Below are positions 55,890 through 63,456 of a stretch of 64,000 nucleotides of DNA, in pieces (position 1 is the stretch's first letter; each line of letters begins with the position of its first letter). Origin of the DNA: Tardiphaga sp. vice304 (GTDB lineage Bacteria > Pseudomonadota > Alphaproteobacteria > Rhizobiales > Xanthobacteraceae); assembly GCF_007018905.1 (NCBI RefSeq), contig NZ_CP041402.1, forward strand, positions 4,328,001 through 4,392,000, in the 5' to 3' direction. A model generated the notes under the pieces. That model made no database searches. It was not told the DNA's origin and worked only from the letters and a program-made list of their open reading frames with translations. Both the position numbers and the translations under genes were made by a program.

Positions 55890-56051
55890 ATGAATATGAT
55901 CCGTGCATTTTTACGGGACGATTCTGGCGCGACCGCCATCGAGTATGGCCTAATCGCTGCGGGAATCTCGCTGGTCATCATTGCCGTAATTAACGGTATC
56001 GGCGGCAAACTGAACACCAAATTTGGCGCAATCAACACCTCTCTTAAGTAA
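55890..56051 (+). CDS. Flp/Fap-type pilin
   Basis: Predicted 53-aa type IVb prepilin: MNMIRAFLRDDSGATAIEYG followed by LIAAGISLVIIAVINGIGGK. The processing site G/ATAIEYGLIA, with Glu and Tyr at the +5/+6 positions, is diagnostic for Flp pilins cleaved by a TadV-type peptidase. A terminator follows. The assembly machinery is not in the window; a TadG-like gene lies at 50320. Confidence 0.92.
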   Translation: MNMIRAFLRDDSGATAIEYGLIAAGISLVIIAVINGIGGKLNTKFGAINTSLK

Positions 56052-56056
56052 AAAAA

Positions 56057-56092
56057 GCCGCGCCACCCGAAAGGGCAGCGCGGCGAATTTTT
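56057..56092 (+). terminator. rho-independent terminator after the Flp pilin gene
   Basis: GCCGCGC (56057-56063) pairs with GCGCGGC (56078-56084), with inner CCC/GGG pairing around a GAAA loop, then AATTTTT. It begins 5 bases after the pilin stop. Confidence 0.85.
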
Positions 56093-56416
56093 GCAGTCTC
56101 CCCCCCTCTCGGGGTGCGTGATAAGCGTCTGTCGATCGCTTGGTTCGGTCACGACTTCAAAATTTCAAGGTGCTGACGGAGCTCTACACGGCAGATTCTT
56201 AGCGCGGTCGTAGGCTTTCACTGCGAGCAGTAGGTCCCGCGCTCCTAGCTCCACCGGCCACGGACCGTACGGCGGCGGCGCGGGTTGTATTTGCTCGACG
56301 TGAACGACAACTGCTGTGCCCATGCCCGAAAACCAATTATCAGTTATGAGGTTCTCTGACTTTTGCGCTCGTGGTTATCGCAAGCTGAGCCAATTTTTAG
56401 GCATTTTATGCAACCG
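56093..56416. other. gene-free stretch
   Basis: About 320 bases between the pilin terminator and the lysis cassette. I see no supported gene, RNA or repeat here. Confidence 0.5.
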
Positions 56417-56575
56417 TCATCCCGGCACGCGGAAACTCATGGCGTGATGCCGATAGGCGACCTCCTGCCAGCCCCTGCCTCGCGGTGACGGATTCCAGAC
56501 GTAGAACCGCGACACTAGGTCAAGAACGACAGGCAGCGCCTTCGCCAGAGCGGCAATGAAGGCGAGCCAGGTCAC
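56417..56575 (-). CDS. small membrane protein, third gene of lysis-type cassette
   Basis: Predicted 52-aa protein starting at GTG 56575, overlapping the holin-like stop by 4 bases (GTGA). It begins VTWLAFIAALAKALPVVLDL, a hydrophobic segment, and then SRFYVWNPSPRGRGWQEVAY, a basic soluble tail. The position directly after a holin suggests a lysis accessory (spanin-like or anti-holin) protein; no family match is recalled. Confidence 0.6.
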   Translation of the reverse strand: MTWLAFIAALAKALPVVLDLVSRFYVWNPSPRGRGWQEVAYRHHAMSFRVPG

Positions 56576-56814
56576 TGGGTGACAGCGCCCGTCGCCGCCG
56601 AAACCGTCAGGACATCCGAACGTGCAGCAACGCCGTCAGGAACGGCCGTGGTGCCCGACTTGACGAACAGGCCCCAGAGGATGGCGCCGACTGAGCCGAT
56701 CGCCCCCACCAGCGTGGTGACCTGCTCTGCGGTGATGTAGCCCTTGCCGGTCAAGAAGCCGCCGCCAGCGATCAGGATATAGCGGAGGATCTGCCAGATG
56801 GAACCCCACTTCAT
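56572..56814 (-). CDS. phage-type holin-like protein
   Basis: Predicted 80-aa protein with two hydrophobic segments (MKWGSIWQILRYILIAGGGF, LVGAIGSVGAILWGLF) and a short loop TGKGYITAEQVTT between, the layout of Pam3 gp28-like holins. It lies downstream of a cell-wall amidase/endolysin-like gene on the same strand. It would let the endolysin cross the inner membrane. Confidence 0.75.
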   Translation of the reverse strand: MKWGSIWQILRYILIAGGGFLTGKGYITAEQVTTLVGAIGSVGAILWGLFVKSGTTAVPDGVAARSDVLTVSAATGAVTQ

Positions 56815-56935
56815 TTTCGTCTCCAGTTGCTTTGAGGTTGTGCGCGATGCCGTCGCGCGGCGGAAAGAGATGGCAGTAGGATTTTATTAACCAAACCGGC
56901 CCATCAACTGGGTGCTGGGTAAGGAAACAACTGGG

Positions 56936-57028
56936 ATGCGTATTTTCGTTGAGAGAGTAATTTTCGCCATTTACGGCTTGGCCGTTATTCTCGGCGTTTC
57001 GGCCGAAGCATTCGCCCAGATCCACTAG
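56936..57028 (+). CDS. 30-aa signal-peptide-like microprotein
   Basis: ATG 56936 is 10 bases after AAGGA. The 30 residues MRIFVERVIFAIYGLAVILG and VSAEAFAQIH form one membrane/signal segment with an AFA cleavage-like end. It lies on the opposite strand between the endolysin and holin genes. Possibly a small membrane peptide; low confidence. Confidence 0.4.
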   Translation: MRIFVERVIFAIYGLAVILGVSAEAFAQIH

Positions 57029-57801
57029 GCGCTCAGGCTTCGGATCCCGCCTTGACGGCATTGGCGGTCGCGCCGATCTTGCGGCCGGCGGCCGGCGGTC
57101 GGCAGCGGCACGCCGGCAGGCCAGCGGATCGCCTTGATAGCGCGGGACTTCGGAATCTTGGTGATATTGACGCTGTCGGCCTGGTTGCCGCCGCGGCAAT
57201 AATAATAGGTGCTGTCCTCACTTTCGTAGAGCGTGACGTGGCCGCCGCCAGTGCGGCTGTAGACCAGCACGGCGCCCGGGGTGGGCACCTTCAGCTTCTG
57301 GCCCCAAGAGGCCCAGGCGAGCGCCGAGAGCGGCGCAGAGCACGGCTTGATGCCGTTCACGGCCATGACGTAGCCCATCTGCAGGCCGCACCAGGGGATG
57401 CTGTCGTGGTTGTACCAGCCGACGTTCCCCTTGAGGTCCGGGTACCGGCGGATGATCTCGTGGGCCATCTCGATGATGAATGGATTGTCCTTCGAGAAAG
57501 GCGCCTCCTTGGTGCCGGTCAGGGCCCGCATGGTTGACAGCCAAGGCGCCACCTTCAGGACCGACGGCGGCGGCGCCACCTTGTCCAACTCCGCCGCGGT
57601 CGGCTTGTCGACCACGCCAACAGGCGCCAGGCCGTGGCTGGCCTCGAAGGCCTTCAGCGCTGTTTGGGTGATAGTGCCGAAGCCGCCGTCGGGCTCCAGA
57701 TCGTATACCGCGTTGCGAAGAGAAAGCTGGACGGCAGTAACGGCCGGCCCGGTTGCGCCCATGCGCAAGGGACCGCCCGCCACGAGGGCAGCGATGGTCA
57801 T
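57025..57801 (-). CDS. endolysin-like protein: peptidoglycan-binding plus CHAP/NlpC-type (TIGR02594-like) domain
   Basis: Predicted 258-aa protein; start at ATG 57801 after GGAG. Residues 11-74 form a peptidoglycan-binding domain (GGPLRMGATGPAVTAVQLSL, DGGFGTITQTALKAF). The peptidase part has the nucleophile SIPWCGLQ (Cys138) and GGGHVTLYE (His188). The last 24 residues are in the wrong frame: a 7-bp tandem duplication (CGGCCGG at 57082 and again at 57089) shifts the end; without it the frame would finish GRKIGATANAVKAGSEA at 57033. It is the first gene of a holin-containing cassette. Confidence 0.82.
   Translation of the reverse strand: MTIAALVAGGPLRMGATGPAVTAVQLSLRNAVYDLEPDGGFGTITQTALKAFEASHGLAPVGVVDKPTAAELDKVAPPPSVLKVAPWLSTMRALTGTKEAPFSKDNPFIIEMAHEIIRRYPDLKGNVGWYNHDSIPWCGLQMGYVMAVNGIKPCSAPLSALAWASWGQKLKVPTPGAVLVYSRTGGGHVTLYESEDSTYYYCRGGNQADSVNITKIPKSRAIKAIRWPAGVPLPTAGRRPQDRRDRQCRQGGIRSLSA
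57082..57095. repeat. 7-bp tandem duplication in the endolysin-like gene
   Basis: CGGCCGG is repeated twice without spacer. Removing one copy restores a conventional C-terminus in the -strand gene, so this is a recent slippage-type mutation. Confidence 0.75.
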
Positions 57802-57810
57802 GGTGAATTC

Positions 57811-57858
57811 TCCATGCGAAAGCGACCGCCGGCGGCGCCGGGCGGTCATGGTGGGGAT
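57811..57858 (+). repeat. 48-bp repeat upstream of microprotein copy 1
   Basis: TCCATGCG, AAGCGACCGC and GGCGGTCATGGTGG blocks of this segment recur at about 59222-59271 upstream of microprotein copy 2. In both, GACCGC and GCGGTC arms can pair into a GC-rich hairpin although the loop sequence differs. Confidence 0.7.
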
Positions 57859-57966
57859 CGGTTGTGGATTGGCCGCGAGCGCCGTCTCAAGTACGGAACT
57901 GCGTGATCCGGCACTTGTCGTGCGTGAAACGACAGGAATAAGATTAAGCCGTTCGAGGGAATGGCG

Positions 57967-58065
57967 ATGTTTATTCTCGAGAAGCTACTGATCGGGCTCG
58001 GCGCCGTCGCCGAGGCCGGCATCGCCGCCGCCGGGGTCCTCATGGCGATGGCGGTGTACGGATAG
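57967..58065 (+). CDS. 32-aa membrane microprotein (copy 1)
   Basis: ATG 57967 follows GAGGG. The protein starts MFILEKLLIGLGAVAEAGIA and ends AAGVLMAMAVYG. Its near-twin at 59366 has the same length and the same frame pattern: EK at 5-6, IG at 9-10, AGIA.AGVLM.MA.YG at the end. One hydrophobic segment with small residues spans the membrane. Conservation between two loci in one genome argues that it is translated. Function unknown. Confidence 0.72.
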   Translation: MFILEKLLIGLGAVAEAGIAAAGVLMAMAVYG

Positions 58066-58085
58066 GCCGGGCGCGGCGGGGTCAG

Positions 58086-58104
58086 GGTTAAGGAACCCTT
58101 AACC
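58086..58104. promoter_or_regulatory. candidate CtrA-binding palindrome
   Basis: GGTTAAGGAACCCTTAACC contains TTAA-N7-TTAAC, the full CtrA consensus of alphaproteobacteria, within a perfect 8-bp inverted repeat. It lies 50 bases before the small gene at 58154 and 21 bases after microprotein copy 1, where it could also serve as a hairpin. Confidence 0.45.
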
Positions 58105-58153
58105 GACTCGGCACATCTTCGAACCAGTACATGCAAAGCGAGGGCTATCCCCT

Positions 58154-58354
58154 ATGCAATTGTCACCTGGTGATCGAATTGAGCTCAGCGATTTGGGACG
58201 ACAGAAAAGTCCTAGGACGCGCGTTCGGACGGGCATAGTCCTGCTGATCGCCGGCAAACGTCTCAGCAAGAACGCCGTTTTGATCCGCTTCGATGGCAGA
58301 TCTACTCCTTGTCGCCTTCACAACAGCTACCTCAAAAAAGCGGATGCAGTTTAG
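58154..58354 (+). CDS. small conserved-type hypothetical protein
   Basis: Predicted 66-aa basic protein; GAGGG is about 10 bases before the ATG. The sequence MQLSPGDRIELSDLGRQKSP and VLIRFDGRSTPCRLHNSYLK suggests a small beta-barrel (SH3- or KOW-like) as in other rhizobial hypothetical proteins. Function unknown. Confidence 0.6.
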   Translation: MQLSPGDRIELSDLGRQKSPRTRVRTGIVLLIAGKRLSKNAVLIRFDGRSTPCRLHNSYLKKADAV

Positions 58355-58357
58355 CGC

Positions 58358-58643
58358 AGGGGCCGGTGATTTTCCGGACTTGATCATGTCCGGCCATGAT
58401 CTGGCTAATTGGAGCTACTAGAATAATCGGGGCCATGGGGCCCTCGAGGCGCTATCGTCGGCACCTGAATATGCCGACAGGCCGCTGGACGATGCGCTAG
58501 CACTCCCGAGAAATCGCTCGCCAGTACGCCGAGCTTTGACGTCTGAGGGGGCAAGTCGTCCAACGCGAGCAGGAATTAATCGGAGACACTAGCATACACT
58601 GCCCTAGCCGCACCGCCAAATCATCCTAGCGCTGTATATGTAG
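58358..58643. other. stretch without supported gene
   Basis: About 285 bases; scattered stops in all frames and no repeat or RNA signature that I can support. Confidence 0.4.
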
Positions 58644-59042
58644 TCAGATCGGATGACCGGTCTTGATGTCAAATGTCATTCGAAATGTCCGACCAGCAAT
58701 AGCGCCGCCAAGTGTGTCGGTGATGGGCAGGGGTGTACAGCGAATTACAGCAAGCGCGGCAGCTTCGCGAATGGCTATCTCGTCCTGCAAGGGACCGTGT
58801 GATTGGAACGTGACCTTCGGCTTGCCCAGCAATTCACCAGAACTTTTAAAGCTCATAAGCACAGTGATCTTCGAATTGACTGTGCCGAGCGTGAGCATCG
58901 GCGGCAGCCAGCACGATCGCAAGTAAATCGGCAGTGCACGGATCGTGTCGATTTGAGGCTCGGCCGCGGAGCCGCGGTTCATGCCGATAAGGGCAAACGC
59001 ACACATGGCTAGCGAACGAAAAATCTTGTCGCCTTCTCTCAT
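58644..59042 (-). CDS. TonB-like C-terminal-domain protein, exported
   Basis: Predicted 132-aa protein with an N-terminal signal-like segment (FRSLAMCAFALIGMNRGSAA) and a C-terminal part YLRSCWLPPMLTLGTVNSKI, VLMSFKSSGELLGKPKV and AIREAAALAVIRCTPLPITD, which follows the TonB C-terminal/TolA-type pattern. An upstream in-frame ATG at 59075 is the alternative start. It lacks an obvious transmembrane anchor plus Pro-rich spacer, so it is likely a free periplasmic relative rather than an energy transducer. Confidence 0.65.
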   Translation of the reverse strand: MREGDKIFRSLAMCAFALIGMNRGSAAEPQIDTIRALPIYLRSCWLPPMLTLGTVNSKITVLMSFKSSGELLGKPKVTFQSHGPLQDEIAIREAAALAVIRCTPLPITDTLGGAIAGRTFRMTFDIKTGHPI

Positions 59043-59221
59043 ATTTCCAAGGGTGACTTTCTGGGTTCGGGCCATGCCTGGCTTGTACTGCAGATCAATC
59101 GTAGGTGCTAGCGTCCCTCGGCCGAGCCATGGTTCTGCAAGAGCGCGGGCGTGCGGTTAGCGTCACCGCCGCGCGGATCGTCTCCGCCTTCATTTCGTTA
59201 GCCTTTGACTTGGCGGCCCTC

Positions 59222-59271
59222 TCCATGCGGAAGCGACCGCGCCGGCGGTGCCAGGCGGTCATGGTGGTGAT
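59222..59271 (+). repeat. 50-bp repeat upstream of microprotein copy 2
   Basis: Counterpart of 57811-57858 (shared TCCATGCG, AAGCGACCGC and GGCGGTCATGGTGG). It lies 95 bases before the second microprotein, against 108 bases for the first, so repeat plus microprotein seems to be a duplicated module. Confidence 0.7.
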
Positions 59272-59365
59272 CAGGCGTCACCCATTTGGGTGAGACGGCG
59301 AGAGTGCGGCTGTCCCTTGCAATGCGGGATCGGGCGCGATTAAAATCTACCGCAAGGGACGGCGG

Positions 59366-59464
59366 ATGAGCGCTTTTGAAAAAGCTATGATTGGATTCAG
59401 CCTGATGATTGGTGCAGGAATTGCGACGGCTGGCGTCTTGATGGTTATGGCGATCTACGGCTGA
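59366..59464 (+). CDS. 32-aa membrane microprotein (copy 2)
   Basis: ATG 59366 follows AAGGGA. Sequence begins MSAFEKAMIGFSLMIGAGIA and ends TAGVLMVMAIYG. It aligns without gaps to the microprotein at 57967 with about half of the positions identical, strongest in the last 16. A single hydrophobic helix is predicted. An IS3 element begins 15 bases after its stop. Confidence 0.72.
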   Translation: MSAFEKAMIGFSLMIGAGIATAGVLMVMAIYG

Positions 59465-59514
59465 TCGTCGCCGGTTCTATGGACTGCTGCCGGTGTTGTG
59501 GACAAATCCCAGCC

Positions 59515-60430
59515 TCACGCCGCGGCGCATTCGAACGCCTCGGGACTGACGCCGCCCAGATGGCTGTGACGGCGGGCTTGGTTGTAGAACACCTCAATGT
59601 AATCGAAGACGTCGGCCCGAGCCAGATCCCGGGTTTTGTAGACGCGTTTGCGGATACGTTCCTTTTTTAGACTGCTGAAGAATGATTCCGCGACGGCGTT
59701 GTCCCAGCAATTGCCCCGCCTGCTCATGCTCGGCTCCAGGTTATGGGCCTGGCAAAAGCGTTGGAAGTCGTCGCTGCCATATTGACTGCCTTGGTCCGAG
59801 TGCACAATCACTCGGCTATCGGGCTTTCTGCGCCACACTGCCATGAGCAATGCGTCCAGCGCCAGTTCTCGGGAGAGGCTGGCACTCATCGATCAGCCCA
59901 CGACCTTGCGGGCATACAGGTCAACCACCACGGCGAGGTACAGCCAACCTTGCCATGTCCGGATGTAGGTGATGTCGGTCACCCAGGCTTTGTTGGGGGC
60001 ATTAACCGTGAACGCGCGCTGCAGATGATTGGGCGCAATGATCGAAGGACGACCGGCGATCGCGCGTGGAGCCTTATAGCCACGCACGGCCTTGATTTTG
60101 TGCTTTCGCATGATGCGTTCGACACGATGCAGACCGCAACTTTCGCGGGCTTCCCGCAAATCGCCGAACACACGCCGGAACCCATAGACGCCGCCGCTCG
60201 CCGCATATGAATCGCGTATCAGATCCAGCAATCTTGCGTCTTCTTTTGCGCGATCGCAAACCGATTCACGTAACCATTCATAGAACCCAGCACGAGAGAT
60301 TCGTAGCACCCGGCACATCAGTGTGACGGCATATACATGGCGATGCTCGATCATGAAGCGGTACTTCACTCTGGGTCCCTGGCAAAGTACCGCGCGGCTT
60401 TTTTTAGCAGATCTCGCTCCTCTTCCACTC
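59515..60430 (-). pseudogene. IS3-family OrfB transposase, TGG-to-TGA stop
   Basis: The catalytic protein has [20 protein letters not shown] (HTH_21 region), the first Asp box [20 protein letters not shown], the second in VIVHSDQGSQYGS and the Glu in GNCWDNAVAESFFSSLKKER. In [12 protein letters not shown] a TGA at 59893-59895 replaces the expected Trp codon, so translation would stop between the first and second catalytic Asp. The 5' end overlaps OrfA out of frame, consistent with programmed -1 frameshifting. Element therefore inactive on its own. Confidence 0.85.
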
Positions 60431-60650
60431 GCCGCACCTGTGCGCGGAGGCGCAGGATCTCGCCCTTGGCCTCCACGAGTTCTTTCGATTGCTGCTCGGA
60501 TTTGTCGGGCGAAACGGCCTTGACCCATTTGTACAGACTGTGCGCCGAAACGCCCAGTCGAGCCGCAACTTCGGGCACGCCATAGCCTCGGTCAATGACC
60601 TGCTTGACGGCCTCTTCCTTAAACTCCGGGGTAAATCTCTGTGTACTCAC
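60366..60650 (-). CDS. IS3-family OrfA
   Basis: Predicted 94-aa DNA-binding protein: helix-turn-helix [20 protein letters not shown] and a leucine-zipper-like C-terminal helix ([20 protein letters not shown]). The frame is intact. OrfA alone acts as a regulator of transposition. Confidence 0.9.
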   Translation of the reverse strand: MSTQRFTPEFKEEAVKQVIDRGYGVPEVAARLGVSAHSLYKWVKAVSPDKSEQQSKELVEAKGEILRLRAQVRRVEEERDLLKKAARYFARDPE

Positions 60651-60711
60651 ATGCTGCCTCCTATGCTCAAAGGATAGGCCGGGGATGTCTACCGAACCAG
60701 AGGCAGTCCAA

Positions 60712-60751
60712 GGGATAGGCCGGGCTTGTCTACGGATACAGGGGCAGTCCA
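60712..60751. repeat. duplicate IS3 right-end-like sequence
   Basis: GGATAGGCCGGGCTTGTCTA followed by CGGATACAGGGGCAGTCC resembles the true right end just before it (GGATAGGCCGGGGATGTCTA then CCGAACCAGAGGCAGTCC). It may be the scar of a second, related element. Confidence 0.55.
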
Positions 60752-60814
60752 GCGGCGGCGCGACCAGATCGGGTGCGCGCGCTGCCGCCGTTGGTGCTGC
60801 CGGCGTTTCGGTTT

Positions 60815-61189
60815 TTAAGCAGCCAGTTTGCGGAGTACCGCGGAGATGCTGTCGAAGCTATACGGCTTTGGTAGGAATATGCCTCCCTCCGGTAAATCGC
60901 CCTCTTTGATCACATGATTTCCAGAAGTCGCGATGATTTTAACCGGGGGCCAGCGGCCACGTACAAAGTGGGCGAGCTTTAACCCATCCATCGATCCAGC
61001 CATCTGGATATCGGTAAAGACTACATGAATATCCGGTCGCGTTTCGAGGATCGCAATTGCCTCATCGGCATCGCCCGCCTCGACAACGTCGAACCCTGCG
61101 TCGGCGATCATTTCGGCCGCATTCGTTCGGAGCAGAAACTCGTCCTCCACGACGAGTACAACGAACCGCGGATCTGTAGAACTGGTCAT
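60815..61189 (-). CDS. stand-alone response-regulator receiver protein
   Basis: Predicted 124-aa CheY-like protein without output domain. VVEDE at residues 13-17 is the acidic pocket, Asp60 in VVFTDIQM is the phosphoacceptor, and Lys108 in FLPKPY is the conserved lysine. Start at 61189 rather than the longer frame. An HWE kinase is encoded 0.8 kb away on the other strand and is a plausible partner, as in many rhizobial single-domain receiver systems. Confidence 0.87.
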   Translation of the reverse strand: MTSSTDPRFVVLVVEDEFLLRTNAAEMIADAGFDVVEAGDADEAIAILETRPDIHVVFTDIQMAGSMDGLKLAHFVRGRWPPVKIIATSGNHVIKEGDLPEGGIFLPKPYSFDSISAVLRKLAA

Positions 61190-61668
61190 TATTGATTCAC
61201 CTGCCGTCAAACAGCGCAACTATAGAGCCCTTCGTTCAACGCATGGCGGTATAATATTGCTCATTCTTGAAGCGCAGCAACCGCCTTGGAGACGAGGCTG
61301 GCTGCAGTTGCCAGTCCCTTTGACCAACCGAAAAGGGCTGTCCCGGCGGCTTAGCCGCCGCCCGTCGCAGCCGACTGCCCATTAGGGCAGATCGCGACGT
61401 CTGAGACGTCCCGGGATAGACCGGACGCCCCACCAAGGCGCGAACGACCAGGACCGGAAGTCCAGCCCGATAAGCCGCGATATCGATTTGAATCAACGGT
61501 CTAGTGGCCTAACTTGCGTTGTTGACGATTCTGCAAGGTGAGCCGTTTTGACCAGTATGTCGGACACCGGACATGCCAGAATTGCCCAACCACCGCTCAG
61601 CCCTTGGCCGTCATCGGTGATGTGAACGCATGTTGCGCTCCCGGCTTCCTCTGGAAAGGAGCAGCGCC
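61190..61668. other. long stretch without supported gene
   Basis: About 480 bases. Open frames here are arginine/proline-rich artefacts; no RNA signature was recognised. It probably contains the receiver promoter near 61240 (TATAATATT) but this is only suggestive. Confidence 0.4.
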
Positions 61669-61905
61669 TTGCAGCGACGCCGATTCAAACAATTTGCACC
61701 GCTAGATCAACGCCTGTCGCAAGAGGCAGAACGCCTACGTAATTAAGCCAAAGGCACCCCATCAGGGATTGAGCGCGAAACGCTCATTCGCCAAGCCCGG
61801 CAAGCGGAGACCGCAGCGCACATGCAGGAGTGGCTTACATTGCCCCGCCTGCAAGCGCCGCGCGCTAATGCCAGAGTATCGCGCCTGCGTCGTAGGGCAA
61901 CATAG
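61669..61905 (+). pseudogene. small rhizobial hypothetical protein, interrupted
   Basis: A TTG start after AAAGGAG opens a frame reading RRRFKQFAPLDQRLSQEAER and LRN, then TAA at 61744-61746, and continues ETLIRQARQAETAAHMQEWL. Intact versions of this small helical protein (with ARQAETxxHMxEWL near the end) are familiar from Bradyrhizobium genomes; here one Glu/Gln codon became a stop. Confidence 0.5.
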
Positions 61906-61972
61906 GCATTCAGTCGGTTGCGAGTCTTGCACCGGCGTCAATGATAGCCAAGCTACGGATACGCCCCACTAA

Positions 61973-63439
61973 ATGGATATTTTGGCCAAACCGCAGAACG
62001 ACGACGATCCTGTTTTCCGGGTTGCTCTCCGCCAATCAGAAATCCGCTACCGTCGGCTTTTCGAGGCCGCCCACGACGGCGTGCTTATCCTGGACTGCGT
62101 CAGCCGAAAAATCACCGACGCCAATCCTTTCATGTCGCAACTGCTCGGCTATCGGCATGAAGAATTGCTGGGCAAGGAGCTTTGGGAAATTGGCCTGCTC
62201 AAGGACGAGCAGGCGAGCCAGGCCGCGTTTCGGGAGTTGCAGAATAACGGCCACGTCCGTTACGAAGATCTACCGCTGGAATCCAAGTCGGGCGAGAAGC
62301 GGGAAGTGGAAGTCGTAGCCAACCGCTACGATGAGGACGGCACACAGGTCGTTCAGTGCAATGTCCGGGACATTACCGAACGAAAGAAGATTGAAGATGC
62401 GTTGCGTTCGAGCGAAGAACGCTTTCGCACTCTATTCGAACTGGGGCCCTCGGCCGTCTATGCCTGCGATGCCCGCGGCGTCATTCGGGACTTCAACCAA
62501 CGTGCTACGGAATTGTGGGGCCGCACTCCGGCACGCGGCGACGACAGCGAACGTTTCTGCGGCTCGATGAAGATGTTCCGACCGGACGGCAGTTTCATGC
62601 CCCACGACCAGTGCCCCATGGCGGAGGTGGTCTCGGGAGAATTGGCGGAGGTCAATGACGAGGAAGTAGTCGTCGAGCGGCCCGACGGATCGCGGGTCAC
62701 CGCCGTCGTCAATATCCGTCCGCTCAAGAATGAGCACGGAGAAGTCACGGGCGCAATCAACTGCGCCTATGACATCACCGAACGCAAGCAAGTTGAAGAG
62801 CACCAGCGGTTCCTCATGGGCGAACTCGCGCATCGGGGCGGAAATCTGCTGGCTGTGATCCAATCCATCGTTTCCCGCAGCCTGGCCGGAACGAAGCCAC
62901 TCGCCGAGGAGCGCAACACGCTCATCCGGCGACTGCAGGCGCTTGCACGCAGTCAATCGGCGCTGATGAGCAAAGGATTCCAGGGCGCCCCTCTGGCCGA
63001 GATCGTCCGGCTGGAGTTCGAGGCGTTCACCGACCGGGTGACGGCCAAAGGCCCGGATGTGATGCTGAACTCTCGGGCGGCGCAGACCTTCGCGCTGCTG
63101 CTTCACGAACTCGCCACCAACGCTACCAAGTATGGCGCCCTTTCGCTACCCGACAAGGGTGAGGTCGATATTCACTGGTCGATCGACGGGGAAGCCGAGG
63201 AAGCCCGATTCAAGTTTCAATGGCAGGAGCGCGACGGTCCACCGGTCGTGGTCCCGGCCCGCAAGGGTTTCGGCAGCCTGTTGCTCGACAGGCTCGCATC
63301 GCAGGATTTTGGAGCGCAACCGACAATCGCGTTTGCACCAGGTGGATTGAGCTATTCCATCGACGCGTCGCTCCCGACCATGACAGCCGGGAGCGAGAGG
63401 ACAAACCTGCTGCGTTCGACTGATTACGCTCGAACCTGA
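61973..63439 (+). CDS. PAS-PAS-HWE sensor histidine kinase
   Basis: Predicted 488-aa soluble kinase. PAS domain 1 spans residues 23-138 (VRDITERKKIEDAL end), PAS domain 2 146-275 (AYDITERKQVEEHQ end). The phospho-acceptor helix has ELAHRGGNLLAVIQSIVSRS (His287), and the HWE-type ATPase shows LLHELATNATKYGAL (N box, Asn383) and FQWQERDGPPV (Trp417-x-Glu419). No transmembrane segment, so it senses a cytosolic signal, perhaps redox or light through the PAS domains (no chromophore cysteine seen). Start ATG lacks a strong ribosome site. Confidence 0.88.
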   Translation: MDILAKPQNDDDPVFRVALRQSEIRYRRLFEAAHDGVLILDCVSRKITDANPFMSQLLGYRHEELLGKELWEIGLLKDEQASQAAFRELQNNGHVRYEDLPLESKSGEKREVEVVANRYDEDGTQVVQCNVRDITERKKIEDALRSSEERFRTLFELGPSAVYACDARGVIRDFNQRATELWGRTPARGDDSERFCGSMKMFRPDGSFMPHDQCPMAEVVSGELAEVNDEEVVVERPDGSRVTAVVNIRPLKNEHGEVTGAINCAYDITERKQVEEHQRFLMGELAHRGGNLLAVIQSIVSRSLAGTKPLAEERNTLIRRLQALARSQSALMSKGFQGAPLAEIVRLEFEAFTDRVTAKGPDVMLNSRAAQTFALLLHELATNATKYGALSLPDKGEVDIHWSIDGEAEEARFKFQWQERDGPPVVVPARKGFGSLLLDRLASQDFGAQPTIAFAPGGLSYSIDASLPTMTAGSERTNLLRSTDYART

Positions 63440-63456
63440 GAGAAGGGTCACACCCG

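Larger units (their letters stand above)
59480..60710 (-). mobile_element. IS3-family insertion sequence with nonsense-mutated OrfB
   Basis: 1231-bp element bounded by TGGACTGC at 59480 and its complement ending at 60710. The ends are imperfect inverted repeats of about 30 bases (TGGACTGC, TGTTGTGGACA against TGGACTGCC, TTCGGTAGACA). It carries OrfA and OrfB on the minus strand. No target duplication is obvious. A second right-end-like copy follows at 60712-60751. Confidence 0.85.

Noticed and set aside
57846..58136. Minus-strand 96-aa open frame
   Set aside because: Shadow of microprotein copy 1, whose plus-strand frame is supported by a paralogue and a ribosome site.
61236..61496. Minus-strand 86-aa open frame
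   Set aside because: Arg/Pro-rich, no ribosome site and no recognisable features; treated as noncoding.
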